In this document: positions 48,301 to 58,178 of the stretch, piece by piece | Layout of the letters: the number at the start of each line of letters is the position of its first letter | How positions within the stretch are numbered: position 1 is the first letter of the stretch | NCBI GenBank assembly: GCA_032358165.1 | Contig: JAALGY010000030.1 | Span: forward strand, 186,001 to 250,000 | DNA from: Diplosphaera chodatii | Lineage: Eukaryota > Chlorophyta > Trebouxiophyceae > Prasiolales > Stichococcaceae | Direction: 5' to 3' | DNA: 64,000 bases | Made by a program: the position numbers and the translations under genes | The notes under the pieces: model-generated | What the model was told of the DNA's origin: nothing | Seen by the model: only the letters and a program-made list of their open reading frames with translations | Database searches by the model: none

Positions 48301-48618
48301 GCTCGTCAATGCGCACAAGCCGGAGCGAGACCCACTGCCAGAGGTGCCCAATGCAGCCAACTTCCTGGCACAGCAGCTTGGCAAGGTAAGCTAGTTTGTC
48401 GAAGACAGCAGGCTGCTGAGAATGACTCACCGTGTCCCCACTTGTCCGCCATGCTGACCATGCCACGCTTGGGCTTACGTGCCTGTGCTGTTGACACACA
48501 GGTTGCAGCGGCACAGCCGGGTGCACTGCCCAGCCGCATCGCCGCAGCCCTGCCAGCCCCAGAAGCGCAGCAGCAGCTGCAAGGGTTGCTGCAATCAGCT
48601 GGTGTGGCCGTCTCGTGA
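42396..48618 (+). CDS. CSE1L: Exportin-2 (CAS/CSE1), importin-alpha re-exporter
   Basis: Karyopherin-beta family HEAT-repeat protein that returns importin-alpha to the cytoplasm with RanGTP. The start (ATG 42396) gives MDDAQVSELASVFVRTLS; the importin-beta N-terminal domain continues with AEEFLKKAAEQPLYGLTVLK, APLEVRQAASVNFKNHVKSR and QIKSLITSLMLNAPPPVRAQ, then ALTIISGHDFPSRW. Downstream CSE1-typical blocks are LPELCQRLASEDPAVVNGVL, FMTEGLSKELEYCQQAV, EEFKKYLQTFVQDIWVLL, AMNAIRFLTTVAKSVHHELF, KIVIPNTRLREDAEELFE, VNELVNIADFFRTQVAPDI, FPGIVALLGSESNVVHSQAA, YVMKCIARLITFIGP, EDVTEFHPYVFQIFAQLIEL, GFFLLNSLMEFLPLDVFRGY and KYSRGLVVFIAFFVCKHGG. The C-terminal exons give YTSAYSRLVNAHKPERDP and stop at 48616-48618. 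Around twenty exons are implied. The whole family length appears present, with no broken exon noticed. Confidence 0.94.
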
Positions 48619-49425
48619 CAGCAGTGCAGCGTTTTTCGTCTGTGTGAACACATATCATGCGTCCAGGGGCTGGGCACTTGCGCAGTTGCACTCGCACGTT
48701 GGGTCTGATACCCTCCATTGTCTGATTCTGCCCCTTTGAGGCTGTGTGCCGTGTGCAGCGTAAAACATTAGCCTTCGCAAGAGGTACACGACAGAGCAAC
48801 AGAGCAAGCTGTTTCATGCCGGTCAGAGCAGACAGACCGAAGGAACCTTCCTATTAAGCGGCTGAAAATGATCGGCGGGATCTTGGCGGCAGCTGTCGGC
48901 CCTTGTGTAGATTGTGAGGCGCACCGCATGAAACTCTTTGCGCGATCCCCTGCGCCTCCTGATCTTCCTGAAGCGAGCAGTCATCCGTGGTTTCGGTCGG
49001 TGAAACTTGAACGCAATGGACGGTTGATTTCATTGACATTTCTGGTAGGTAGGAGTACAGGCAGGTGCAGATAGCTGCCTTATTGCGGGTTCACAGGACT
49101 CTACCGCAGAACTATCAGCCACATACATCAGTTCTTAACAGCTTGCACATCTGTACTGAGGGCGTTGCTGCATGACAAACCCCGGGCGATGGGTGGGTGC
49201 AGTACAGACTGGCCATCCCTGTCGTCTTGACACCATTTGCCGCACAACGCACCTGCGACGAGGCTGCGCGCTAAGCTGGATACCATCACTGCATTCTCAG
49301 ATTGTGCAGTCCCACTCTGTAGGGCACGTCAGCTGCAGCGAGGTCGTGCTGCATGCAGCGCTGCTGGCAGATGATCTCGCATGCCTAGGGGCGTGCTGAG
49401 ACGGACTTCACAGGCGCACAGCGCG
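48619..49425. other. Intergenic region, with a possible 5' exon at 48868
   Basis: An open frame from ATG 48868 (MIGGILAAAVGPCVDCEAH) runs to a gtaggt donor at about 49045 in phase 0. It could be a first exon of the next gene, because the frame of that gene's 49426 exon is also open back to a cag acceptor. Its A/T-rich third positions argue against coding, so I did not include it. Confidence 0.35.
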
Positions 49426-52400
49426 ATGGGGGACGATGGTATTGACGGCGCCCCCAACTGTACTGCAACAAGCAGGTGTGCTGCTGTAGGTGCCCATAAT
49501 TCAGCGCTGGTTGCAGTCTGAAGGGAGCAAGCCCCACACAGTAGTTACCGGTTTCATGGCGGGCGCAGGGCCAGCTTGCAGGGGTTCACGCGCACCGTCT
49601 TTCAGGACCGGCTGCAGCACTTTGGCCAGCGGGACAGGGAGGAAGCAGCTGTCGCCGCTGCAGCAGCAGAAGGTAGCAGCCCAACATTTACAGCACCATC
49701 ATGCAGTGCACACGAGCACACCACGAATACACTTCTTCGCTGCACTCAAGCTATGTTTCAACGTGCCAGATGCGCGGCGCACGCCGCCACGACGGCAGCA
49801 TCAGGTGCAGGAGTACAGCTTCCGTACCGGCAGCTTCTTCGGCAGCAAGCTGAACGTACGGTCGTCCATCCCGCGCCTGGCGGCCGAGGTCAGGTTGCAC
49901 ACCCGCGCTCAGCAGGACATGCCAGAAACGACAGCTGATGCAGCATATCAGTGCCGGCATGCAGTGCACAGTGCGACCCTATCCGATGCTGATGCCGCTC
50001 TCGCACCGTGGATGTTGCAGGAGTACGTGCACGGGAAGTTTCCCAGGCAGTACTTCACAGCAGCGCAGCCGCCAGCGGCGCCGCCCTCGCCGGCGCCATC
50101 GCCTGTGGGGCAGCTGAGCCCGTTGCAGACAGAGGCCCGGGCTGCCCAGCCGTCTGGTCAGCCAGCTTCAGGCAACCGCCCACTCGCTGGACCAGCCGAG
50201 CAGCAAGCGTCCGATGGAGGCCTGCGCGACAATAAGACGAGCGTGCAGCGCGCAGAAGGTCTCGCGCCAGCTGCCGAAATGCTGCTGCCATCATGTCCTG
50301 AGCATGATGCACATGCAGCTGCGGCAACAACAGCCCGGCCATCCAGTACCCTGGCTGGTGGCTCAACAGCTGCAGACCGCAGTGACAGCCCACCAGGCCC
50401 CGTCTCAGTACGAGGCACTCCAGCAAGAGGCAGCCTGCCACCGAACAAGGCTGCTGATGGTGTTCACTGTGAGGCGGCCGAGGCTGCCCTGCTCGCGGCA
50501 CACACAGATGGTCCTGCTCAGGCGCAGCAGCAAGCGCATGCCAGCACCATCGAAACACCAGATGAGATGCAGGCAGTGGCAGCTGGGCCAGCACGCTCAC
50601 CTCAGATTGACGCGCAGCTCGTGCCTCACAGCGCAGCATCCAGCCAGCGGCGCAGCGGTTGCCGCCGGGCGATCACGCACAGTGCATTCAGCGCTGTTGG
50701 CGCTCGGCGGCCAGCCGCCCAGCATACCCAGACAGAACCCAGCACGCCTCCAGCAGTGCTTGCTGTCACGCCTGGGCTGCCGTCAGATGAGGCGGCGCCA
50801 TCCGCCTGTGATGTCGCGCCCCATGACCACTGTGCACAGCCAGCAGGTGCAGCGCTGCCGGAGACACTACAACAGAGGCTTGCAGGGCCAGCTTCGCAGC
50901 AGCTCAGCATGCTGCTGGCAGCTCAGCAGTCAGTTGTGGACAACCGGGCAGCCAGGGTCATGAACAGTGGCGACCAGCAACGGAGTCAGGAGGCAGCCAG
51001 CATGCCCACAGCATGTGTCAGCGGCAGCTGCAGCGAAGCAGGTGCGCGCAGCGTCACTGATTGCGGCAGCGCAGGGTGCAGCAGCGGAGACATTGGTTTC
51101 AGCAGGACCGGCAGCAGGCGTGTCAGCTCTGACACAAGGTGCAAGAGTGCTTCGCAGCAGCAGCAGACATCAGCAGATGCCTGCAAAGGCAGCACCAGCC
51201 CCATGAAATGCAGCAACACCAGCGGCAGATCCAGATCCAGGTACCCGGAGCAGGACCTGCAGGGAGATGGTCATCTGTGCCGTGCAGCAAGCGGCTCAGG
51301 TGCAAGCAGCACCAGCAGCAGCTATACCAGCAGTCAAACACCCGCCAGTCACAGCCGTCCAACAACTGGGTCACTTGTGCCAAGTCACACTGACCGCACA
51401 GCACCTTCACGTGGCTGGACACCCAGGAGCAGCTCCAAAGGGGTCGCCGCGCCAGCACCAACGTCAGCTGGTGGCAGGGCTGGTGCAGCTGCCAGCAGAC
51501 AGCCCCAGAGACACAGTGGCCCGGCATTGCAGCCGCATGCACCAGCTGGGCGAAGCTCGGTGTCACAGCAGGCTCGGGGCCGGCCTCAGCAGGCGGGGAC
51601 GCCAGGACAGATGCCAGTTCCGGCCAATGTGCAGCTACAGAAGCTAGCTGCAGCGCAGTCAATGCCGCAGCAGAGAGCCGCGCCCTCGGCAACAGCTGCC
51701 CGGTCTGCTGCTGAGCAAGCACGCCAGCCAGGCCGGACACTGAAGCGGCTGCTGGCTGCAGGGGCTGACCACACAGTGGCGAATATAAACATCTGCACCG
51801 CTTCAAGCAGCCAGCGGCAGCCACGCCGGCCAGACTCGCCAGCAAAGATGGTCAGGAAGGACATCAGGAGTGCCGCTGCTTCCCACGGAACTGGCTTGCC
51901 ACCTTGCAGCACCCCTCGGCAGGCGTGGCCCCTTGCAGCAGCGCCAGTGGCAGTGGCAGGCACACCCACACGACCGCAGACCTCCGGATACGCAGCAATG
52001 GCAGCTGCACGGCGGCAGCAGGCTTGCAGCCCGGCAGCAGCAGCAAGGCTCCCGGCCGCAGCACAGGTCAGCCCCTCTCAGCACGGCAGCACAGCCACCG
52101 GCAGGCTGCATGAGCATCAGCGTCTCAAGCAGGAGTGGTCACCACCAATAGTGTCAGCAAAGGGGCCTAGCAGCGCCCTGCAGCTGCTGGCAACCTGCAA
52201 CACCGATGCCAAGCTGGTAGCAGCCGCAGCGGCCGCCTCATCGCCCATCGTTGGTGCGCACAGCAGCCCGCCCTGTGCCCGTCCGAAGTCCCATGTCCAA
52301 ATGGCATCACGCAGACCACCTGTGACACGGGGCCTGTTGATGTGCATGACACAGGTGTGGGATGCAGCAGTGGAACGCAGGCTGCAATGCTTCAAGGCAT

Positions 52401-53696
52401 CGAGCGCATGTCACATCTGCACATGCCAAAAGGGTTCTGCGCAATGTTTGTCCAGGCGTCATCAGGCAGGTCTACACGCCGCCCACGACGCCCGACAGCA
52501 GCCCTGTACGGCCTGGCGGCGCTGCTGGGCCTGCAAAGCAAGGTGAACACAGACAGCTGTGCAATTATCAAGGCAGTCAAGACAATTACACGAGCGCACG
52601 TCAGCTGCCTAACCTGACCATAACGGACTGAGGACCTCTGCACTGCATGCTGATCAGGGCTAGCACCGTCAGAAGGCACGGCCACGAGCACAGCACCGCT
52701 GCATGTGCCAGCAGGAACAGCGTCTGCGCATGATGGAGTGCTTCAGAACGGCTCAGGTGTGATGCAGCCCATCCACTGGTGGGACCCTGGTAGCGGTGCA
52801 CGCCTCGCACCCATATGTTGGTCAGCTGCCAGCCAGGAATGCACGTGCACCAGCACCCATGACACGCAGATGAGCCCCAAACGCCCAGCAAGGGTGCGGA
52901 GGGGCTCAGGCCCGGCGCTGAGGGGGCGCCCTCCTGGCTGCCCGACCCGGACATGAACCCCTTTGAGGCCGCGGCGCAGCAGCACTGGGACGACGGCGGC
53001 AGCGGTAGCAACCTGGCAGGTGCAGCCACCATTCATATGCTGCTCAGCATACCCACCATGTTCACGCATATGCATCGAGGCATCACACGGCATATGAGAC
53101 CCCTGCGCGTCATGCTGTCCTAGGTGCCACCACCGGCAAACAGGCCCACAACGGTTGGGATGCTGGAACACCAGGGCGGCAGCGAACCCCCACAGATGGG
53201 CCGCTGGGCTCTCATGTGGCCAGCCTCCATGCTGAGCTGCGCAGCAAGGCGCGCTCCAGTTGTGACCTTGACCGAACTTGCGCACGCCGTCTGCTGACTT
53301 GCAGATCTGCTGTGCAACATGCATTTTGGGTGTGCTGCGTACTGCCGACAGGGCGTGCATCTAAAGCACCACCGGTCTGCGCTGCAGTATGGTCCGCCGG
53401 CACTCGGCCGTCGAAGCCCGCTGACGCTGGAGGAAGCAGCCATTGCCGCCACTGGCAGCCGGCCATCCTATCTAGACGACTCCGCAGCGTTGCAGCCGGG
53501 GAACCTGCGCAGCCAGCTGGCAGGTGGGCCGGCCGCCGTGTTGCAGACTCGTTATGCATGCTCTGCGCCAGTTCCATGGCATAATACTCAGCAAAAGCCA
53601 AGCCAAGATGGCCAGCGGACTGCGTGGGCGACTCTCCCCTCCTGCAGCATGCCTGGTGACATGCAAGCTGCATCACCATCACAGGTTGTGACGTGA
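49426..53696 (+). CDS. Unassigned Ser/Ala/Gln-rich low-complexity protein
   Basis: No family recognised. A phase-consistent model starts at ATG 49426 (MGDDGIDGAPNCTATSR). It joins an exon ending LSPLQQQK, then EYSFRTGSFFGSKLNVRSS (from about 49810), then EYVHGKFPRQYFTAAQPP (from about 50022). The last of these opens an uninterrupted exon of more than 2 kb that is almost entirely Ser, Ala, Gln, Pro and Gly with scattered basic residues. Later exons give VYTPPTTPDSSPVRPGG (about 52470), WLPDPDMNPFEAAAQQHWDD (about 52937) and LKHHRSALQYGPPALGRRSP (about 53360). The stop is at 53694-53696. The only conserved-looking parts are the two short N-terminal blocks and the C-terminal blocks. The rest is probably disordered, so a scaffold or regulatory role is possible but not shown. 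Confidence 0.5.
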
Positions 53697-54574
53697 CAGC
53701 TCAGTGACTGATGTGGTGTGTGGTGCTGGAACAGAGGCGATGCGGACAAGCCCGGTCAACAGCCGGGCGTTGGCAAAGCGGCAGCACAGCCCGCCACCGG
53801 CAGACGACAATGATGCAGTGCACAGCGGCTGCTGCTGTTCCTGCTTTGGTAAACGACGATGAGCGATGCGCCTGTAGTGATGTCGCCAAGATGTTCAGAA
53901 CAGCAGAACACTGTATACTTACTCTGTGGGCACTTGCAGATACCACCACTACAAGATGAGGAATTGTGCTGAAAGGACGCGGACAAAGCTGATGTCAGCT
54001 CACTTGTGCTCAAGGCTGCTGTTGGTGCCGTTTCATTATCGGCCCGATGTTCAAATCAGGAGGATTGTACAAGGTACCTGCGGGCGCTTGCAATACCATC
54101 ACTCAAAGATCAGTCCGCGCTGAATGGACGCAGACAAAGCTGACGCCAGGCCAATGCTGCTCAAGCTGCTGCTGGTACTGTCGTGCACTCCTTGTATGGG
54201 CCCAAATGCTGTGCAGCCTTGCTGAGGGTCCTGCTCCCAAGCCATCTTCACAGTCGCAGCAGCATCCTACTGCAATGCTGGTGTCTCAGGGATGTGTGGC
54301 TGCGGCCCGTATGCCTGCACCGGTGCAGTTCGGTACCGAAGGATTAGAGTCGTCCTCGGTGTGCAACTGCAACCTGTAGGCGTCTGCACGCCAGATTCCA
54401 GCAGTGCCCTGATGTAAGGTGACAGTTAGCTTGCCATGCAGCAATAAGCTGACGGCATACCGTTCCACCCCTGGCAATGTCATAGTTTCGGCTGACGACT
54501 TCCCAGTTTACGACCTATGTGTGGACAGTATCAGAGCTTAGCATGCATACCCATCTGGATTGCAGTGCTGCACA
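53697..54574. other. Intergenic region between convergent genes
   Basis: Lies between the unassigned low-complexity gene (+) and the divergent SOD gene (-). A similar phrase occurs twice, at about 53958-54012 and 54120-54175 (tgaa-ggacgc-gacaaagctgatg-cag, then gctcaaggctgctg/gctcaagctgctg). This suggests a short degenerate direct repeat. No gene is seen. Confidence 0.45.
53958..54175. repeat. Degenerate direct repeat, two copies about 162 bp apart
   Basis: Copy 1 (about 53968-54030) and copy 2 (about 54122-54185) share gacgcggacaaagctgatg versus gacgcagacaaagctgacg, followed by tgctcaaggctgctgttggt versus tgctcaagctgctgctggta. The spacing and divergence suggest an old local duplication in non-coding DNA. 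No mobile-element features are visible. Confidence 0.55.
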
Positions 54575-56309
54575 TTAGATGCGGAAGTGCAGAGGGTGCA
54601 TTCGGGTCATGTCGCGGTCAAAGTTGCCCATGCGCATGCACGAAGCATACACCAGCTGTGAACTTGCCCAGGCTAACGCACCTTCCACCATGCAGTGATG
54701 TAATCCTGCCGGCGGTGTTGGTATCTGCATCCCACTCCGGGTGCAGACTTGGCTATTGATGATACACGTTGAAAATGATTTGCTGAGAACATCCACTATC
54801 GCTCAGCAGGTGCAGACGATGTGTAATCTTCCCACAAGAAGTTGCAAGTTAAGTACGTACTTCAGGTAGTGGGAGTGCTCCCACATGTCGATGCAAAGGA
54901 TTGGGATGCCAGGCTGGGTGACGACCGCAGTCTGCAGTGGATTGTCCTGCAGGACAGCAGGGACTGTGTTACGCACGAGGGGCCGAGCACACTCCAACCT
55001 GAGATGCATGCGTGGGTGCCGTGGTTTGCATGGTCAGCTTCTCGTCAAAGAGTGCGGTGCAAAGCTGCTATGATGTTTACGTTGTTGGGTGTTGATGTAA
55101 CTGTCAGGTTGCCGTCGGGTTTCTGGACCAGCCATGTCCAGCCAGCGCCAAACAGGTCCATGGCGGCAGCGGTGAACTTCGCTTTTGCCTTTTCAAAGCT
55201 GCCAAGATCCGAGCTATCGTCTGCAACAGAGGCTTGAGATTCGTGCCATACATGTGGATGCCTTTTGCAGGTGTATTCATGCATGTTGAGGAGGTGCAAG
55301 TACGCACGCAAGGCTTCAACATGCACATAGGTTGGACGCCGCTTGGGTGCAGTGCTCACCTATACCAAAACGCAGCTCCTGCGAGGGCCCAGTGCCATTG
55401 GGCATTCGGCCCATAGTGGTGAAGAACAGCTGCAGAGGAACAGCAGACTACCTAAGGTTTTTGTAGGAGGCTGGGCAATGCATCGCATGTACGAGCGTGG
55501 CCTTTCTGCTGTGGCGTGAGAGAGCGGCCCATCTACTGTATGTGTGGTGGGCCACTCACATTGTGGTTGTAGTGCCCTCCACCTATGCATACATGACCAA
55601 GCAATTCACAGTTCAGCATTGCTTGGCCATGTTGAGGTTTCCCCACCAGCAGAGGAGGTGCGCACAGCCAGTACATGGATGCTGTCATCAGCATGCACAC
55701 ACCATGGTTGCGAACTGCAGATGCAATGTCTGCAGGAATCTTGTCAGTGCCCACGCGTCTGTTGAGGGCCACCAGGTCCAGGGACTGCAGCTCCGGGTGC
55801 TTCATCAACGCCTTGTTCAGCTCCCCGACATCAGTGGCGTGGTGTTCACTGCACATCAACTGGCAGGTAGCATCAGTTTTGGCGGCAAAAATCTCATGCT
55901 TGGCACATGCACCCAAGTCATGCATGCATGTCGGCTTCCCGTGAGACCGGGCACATATGGATGCAACGCATGCATGGCAGGCGACACACAGACATCATGT
56001 CATCATGTCACGTGCGGCGCACTTGACATGCAGCATCATGGTGCGTCCATCGATGTCGCTTTCAAGGGAGTCTATAGTGTATTCGAGGCCCGGCAGCAAG
56101 AAGATGGCCTCTGCCGACCTGTGGCATGGCAGACTGCATAGGTCATGTTGTCACCTGTGATGTGGCACCAAATGTATGCGAGTCTTGCATCCTGCATGCA
56201 GAGGTCCGGCAGGTTGCAGAGCTGCACAAGGTGCTTCGTCATACTGCCTCGCTGCTGCTTGCCTGCAGATCAATGCCAAGACCATTAGGCTCTGTAGCAG
56301 AAACGTCAT
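54575..56309 (-). CDS. Divergent Mn-type superoxide dismutase with probable signal peptide
   Basis: Nine exons join with all phases consistent: 56309-56245, 56118-56023, 55848-55703, 55582-55560, 55429-55360, 55220-55081, 54946-54861, 54724-54682 and 54655-54575, giving 249 residues. Exon 1 encodes MTFLLQSLMVLALICR, a hydrophobic signal-peptide-like N-terminus; it is the least certain exon. The SOD fold follows: [79 protein letters not shown] and RRQDYITAWWK. In human MnSOD numbering the metal ligands His26, His74, Asp159 and His163 are all kept. Tyr34 is Asp (HHATDV), Gln143 is Asn (STPNNDNPL) and Tyr165 is His. It lies 631 bases downstream of a canonical intronless SOD in the same orientation, indicating an old duplication. 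Activity may be altered or lost; targeting to the secretory pathway is inferred. Confidence 0.75.
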
Positions 56310-56940
56310 CGTCGTCCGATGTCGCCAAATGATGGCCATGACGGTGTCACATCCGAAGCAGTTTGCTTGTGATGGCTGACCGCTGAGATCAGACCTTCAC
56401 GACTGCTTTGCTTGCAGAGTGCAACAGCTTCGTCTACAGGCAGGTATTACAGCGTGCGGAGAGAAGGCCCACACGGCTGCAAATACAGTTGCGCCGGACC
56501 GAAAGATCGTGGCTCTGATGCCGCTGATTATTGTCCTGGACCCTTGGCAGACAGGGGGTGCAGAAAGGACTGCTCTCGTGGTGACGCCGCACTCCATCTC
56601 GAGCGCTTATTGCTACAAAGCCGGCAACTTCAGGTGTGCATCACCTCCTGATCGGTTGCAGCTAATGTGAAGACTGCTGCATGCGCGCATGAACATTGCT
56701 CCAAGATCATGGTTGCAGTTGCCTGCTGCTGTTGACAGTCATGGACCATATAGAGATACCCAAATTCTACAGGGTCCTCTAACTCTTGACGGACGTAATA
56801 GCTGCCAGCACACGCGTGCAGAAGCAAGACGACAAGCAGTTCTGATATCTGGTGAGCTCCCGTACCCCATAGCGCCGATGTCTTGTCACCAAGATGCACT
56901 ACAGCCGGCTGGCAGGCACCTTGTGGGACCGGCCTTCAGT
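56310..56940. other. Spacer between the two SOD genes
   Basis: Contains the presumed promoter of the divergent SOD and the 3' flank of the canonical SOD. A plus-strand open frame at about 56419-56670 has no recognisable family and is not supported as a gene. Confidence 0.5.
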
Positions 56941-57594
56941 TCAGGCGGGCACCTGGCCCTGCTTGGCGAGTGAGAAGTTGTCGTTCACAGTGTTCCAGTT
57001 CACCACATTCCAGAAGGCCGCAATATACTCAGGCCGCCTGTTCTGGTACTTCAGGTAATATGCGTGCTCCCAAACATCCAGGCCCAGGATCGGGATGGCT
57101 GTCTCCTCCACATACCCCGCCTGCAGTGGGTTGTCCTGGTTGGGCGTGGAGCTGATGGCCAACGAGCCATCTTCCTTGACGCTCAGCCACGCCCACCCGC
57201 TGCCAAAGCGCCCCGCAGCGGCGGCATTGAACTTGGACTTTGCCTCGTCCAGGCTGCCGAACGCTGAGTCTATGGCAGACTTCAGTTCAGAGGATGGACC
57301 ATTGTTGTCGCTGTCCTTGCCCAGCACCTTCCAGAAGAAGCTGTGGTTGTAGTGGCCGCCCCCGTGGTTGCGCACTGGCGTGGCGATGTCCGAGGGGATC
57401 TTGTCGGTGCCCGCGTACTTGTTGAGCGTGACCAGGTCCAGGTCCTTCAGCTCCGGGTGCTTTGACACCGCATCGTTCACCCCCTTGACATAAACCGCGT
57501 GGTGCTTGTCGTGGTGGATCTGCATGGTTGTGGCGTCGATATAAGGCTCTAGCGCATCATAGCTCATCGGCAACTCAGGCAGTGTAAACGCCAT
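56941..57594 (-). CDS. Mn-type superoxide dismutase, intronless
   Basis: Disproportionates superoxide to oxygen and hydrogen peroxide. One uninterrupted frame of 217 residues starts [20 protein letters not shown], so no transit peptide is evident and the protein may be cytosolic. Key features are [11 protein letters not shown] (His26, His30 and Tyr34 in human MnSOD numbering), [13 protein letters not shown] (His74), [15 protein letters not shown] (Gln143) and [19 protein letters not shown] (Asp159, His163). It ends [14 protein letters not shown] plus the PNQD glutamine place it in the manganese-type rather than iron-type branch; metal use was not tested. Absence of introns beside a nine-exon paralogue suggests a retroposed copy. 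It is divergent from REV3 with 584 bases between start codons. Confidence 0.93.
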   Translation of the reverse strand: MAFTLPELPMSYDALEPYIDATTMQIHHDKHHAVYVKGVNDAVSKHPELKDLDLVTLNKYAGTDKIPSDIATPVRNHGGGHYNHSFFWKVLGKDSDNNGPSSELKSAIDSAFGSLDEAKSKFNAAAAGRFGSGWAWLSVKEDGSLAISSTPNQDNPLQAGYVEETAIPILGLDVWEHAYYLKYQNRRPEYIAAFWNVVNWNTVNDNFSLAKQGQVPA

Positions 57595-58178
57595 CTTATT
57601 GCACCGGTTTGGCTCTGCCGCAGCGGGCTTTCAAGGTTTCAGCTGAAACGATTGTCACAATACGATCAAATGCGGGAGCAACGTACAATTGGCCGACTAT
57701 GCAGGCTGCACGCCTGCTGATCTTACGCGAAGCTGAGCGGCAGCCCGACTCCGACAGCAGGAAGTGTTTGCCAGCACGCCTAGCACGCTCCACACAGGGC
57801 GCAAAGTAATTTACAGCGTACGCCTAGGTGCGCTGTGATAGCCTTCAATGGTGTCGATGCATACTTGTAGGCCTGTGAGTTGCTGCTGTCTGTGCTGATG
57901 GGCTTGTGACTGTACATGTTGGAGCCATGGGCTTCACCACAATGCAACACAGCTTGCTTGGAGGCTGAGCCGTCTTGCTCAGAGTGCACAGCGTATTACA
58001 ACGGCTGAAACAGCTCAGCGGGGCCCTGGTGGGGTATGGACCGCGAGATGGTTGCACGGCGCTGGGTCATCGGGCCCATGGCGCCATGCAACATGCGGAT
58101 GCACTTGATGGCGTTGTTGTCTGGCGTGTGGGACGGCAGCACTGAGCTGATGCAGCCTGCGTGCCGCGCGGCGCCGGC
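57595..58178. promoter_or_regulatory. Shared 5' region of the canonical SOD and REV3 genes
   Basis: The 584 bases between two outward-facing start codons must hold both promoters and 5' UTRs. No TATA box or named response element is recognisable by eye. No gene is seen. Confidence 0.5.

Noticed and set aside
48868..49045. Exon starting MIGGILAAAVG upstream of the low-complexity gene
   Set aside because: Ends at a plausible donor in a compatible phase, but has A/T-rich third positions unlike true exons here. Left out of the model and noted as an alternative.
56419..56670. Plus-strand open frame between the two SOD genes
   Set aside because: No family resemblance and no neighbouring exon to join.
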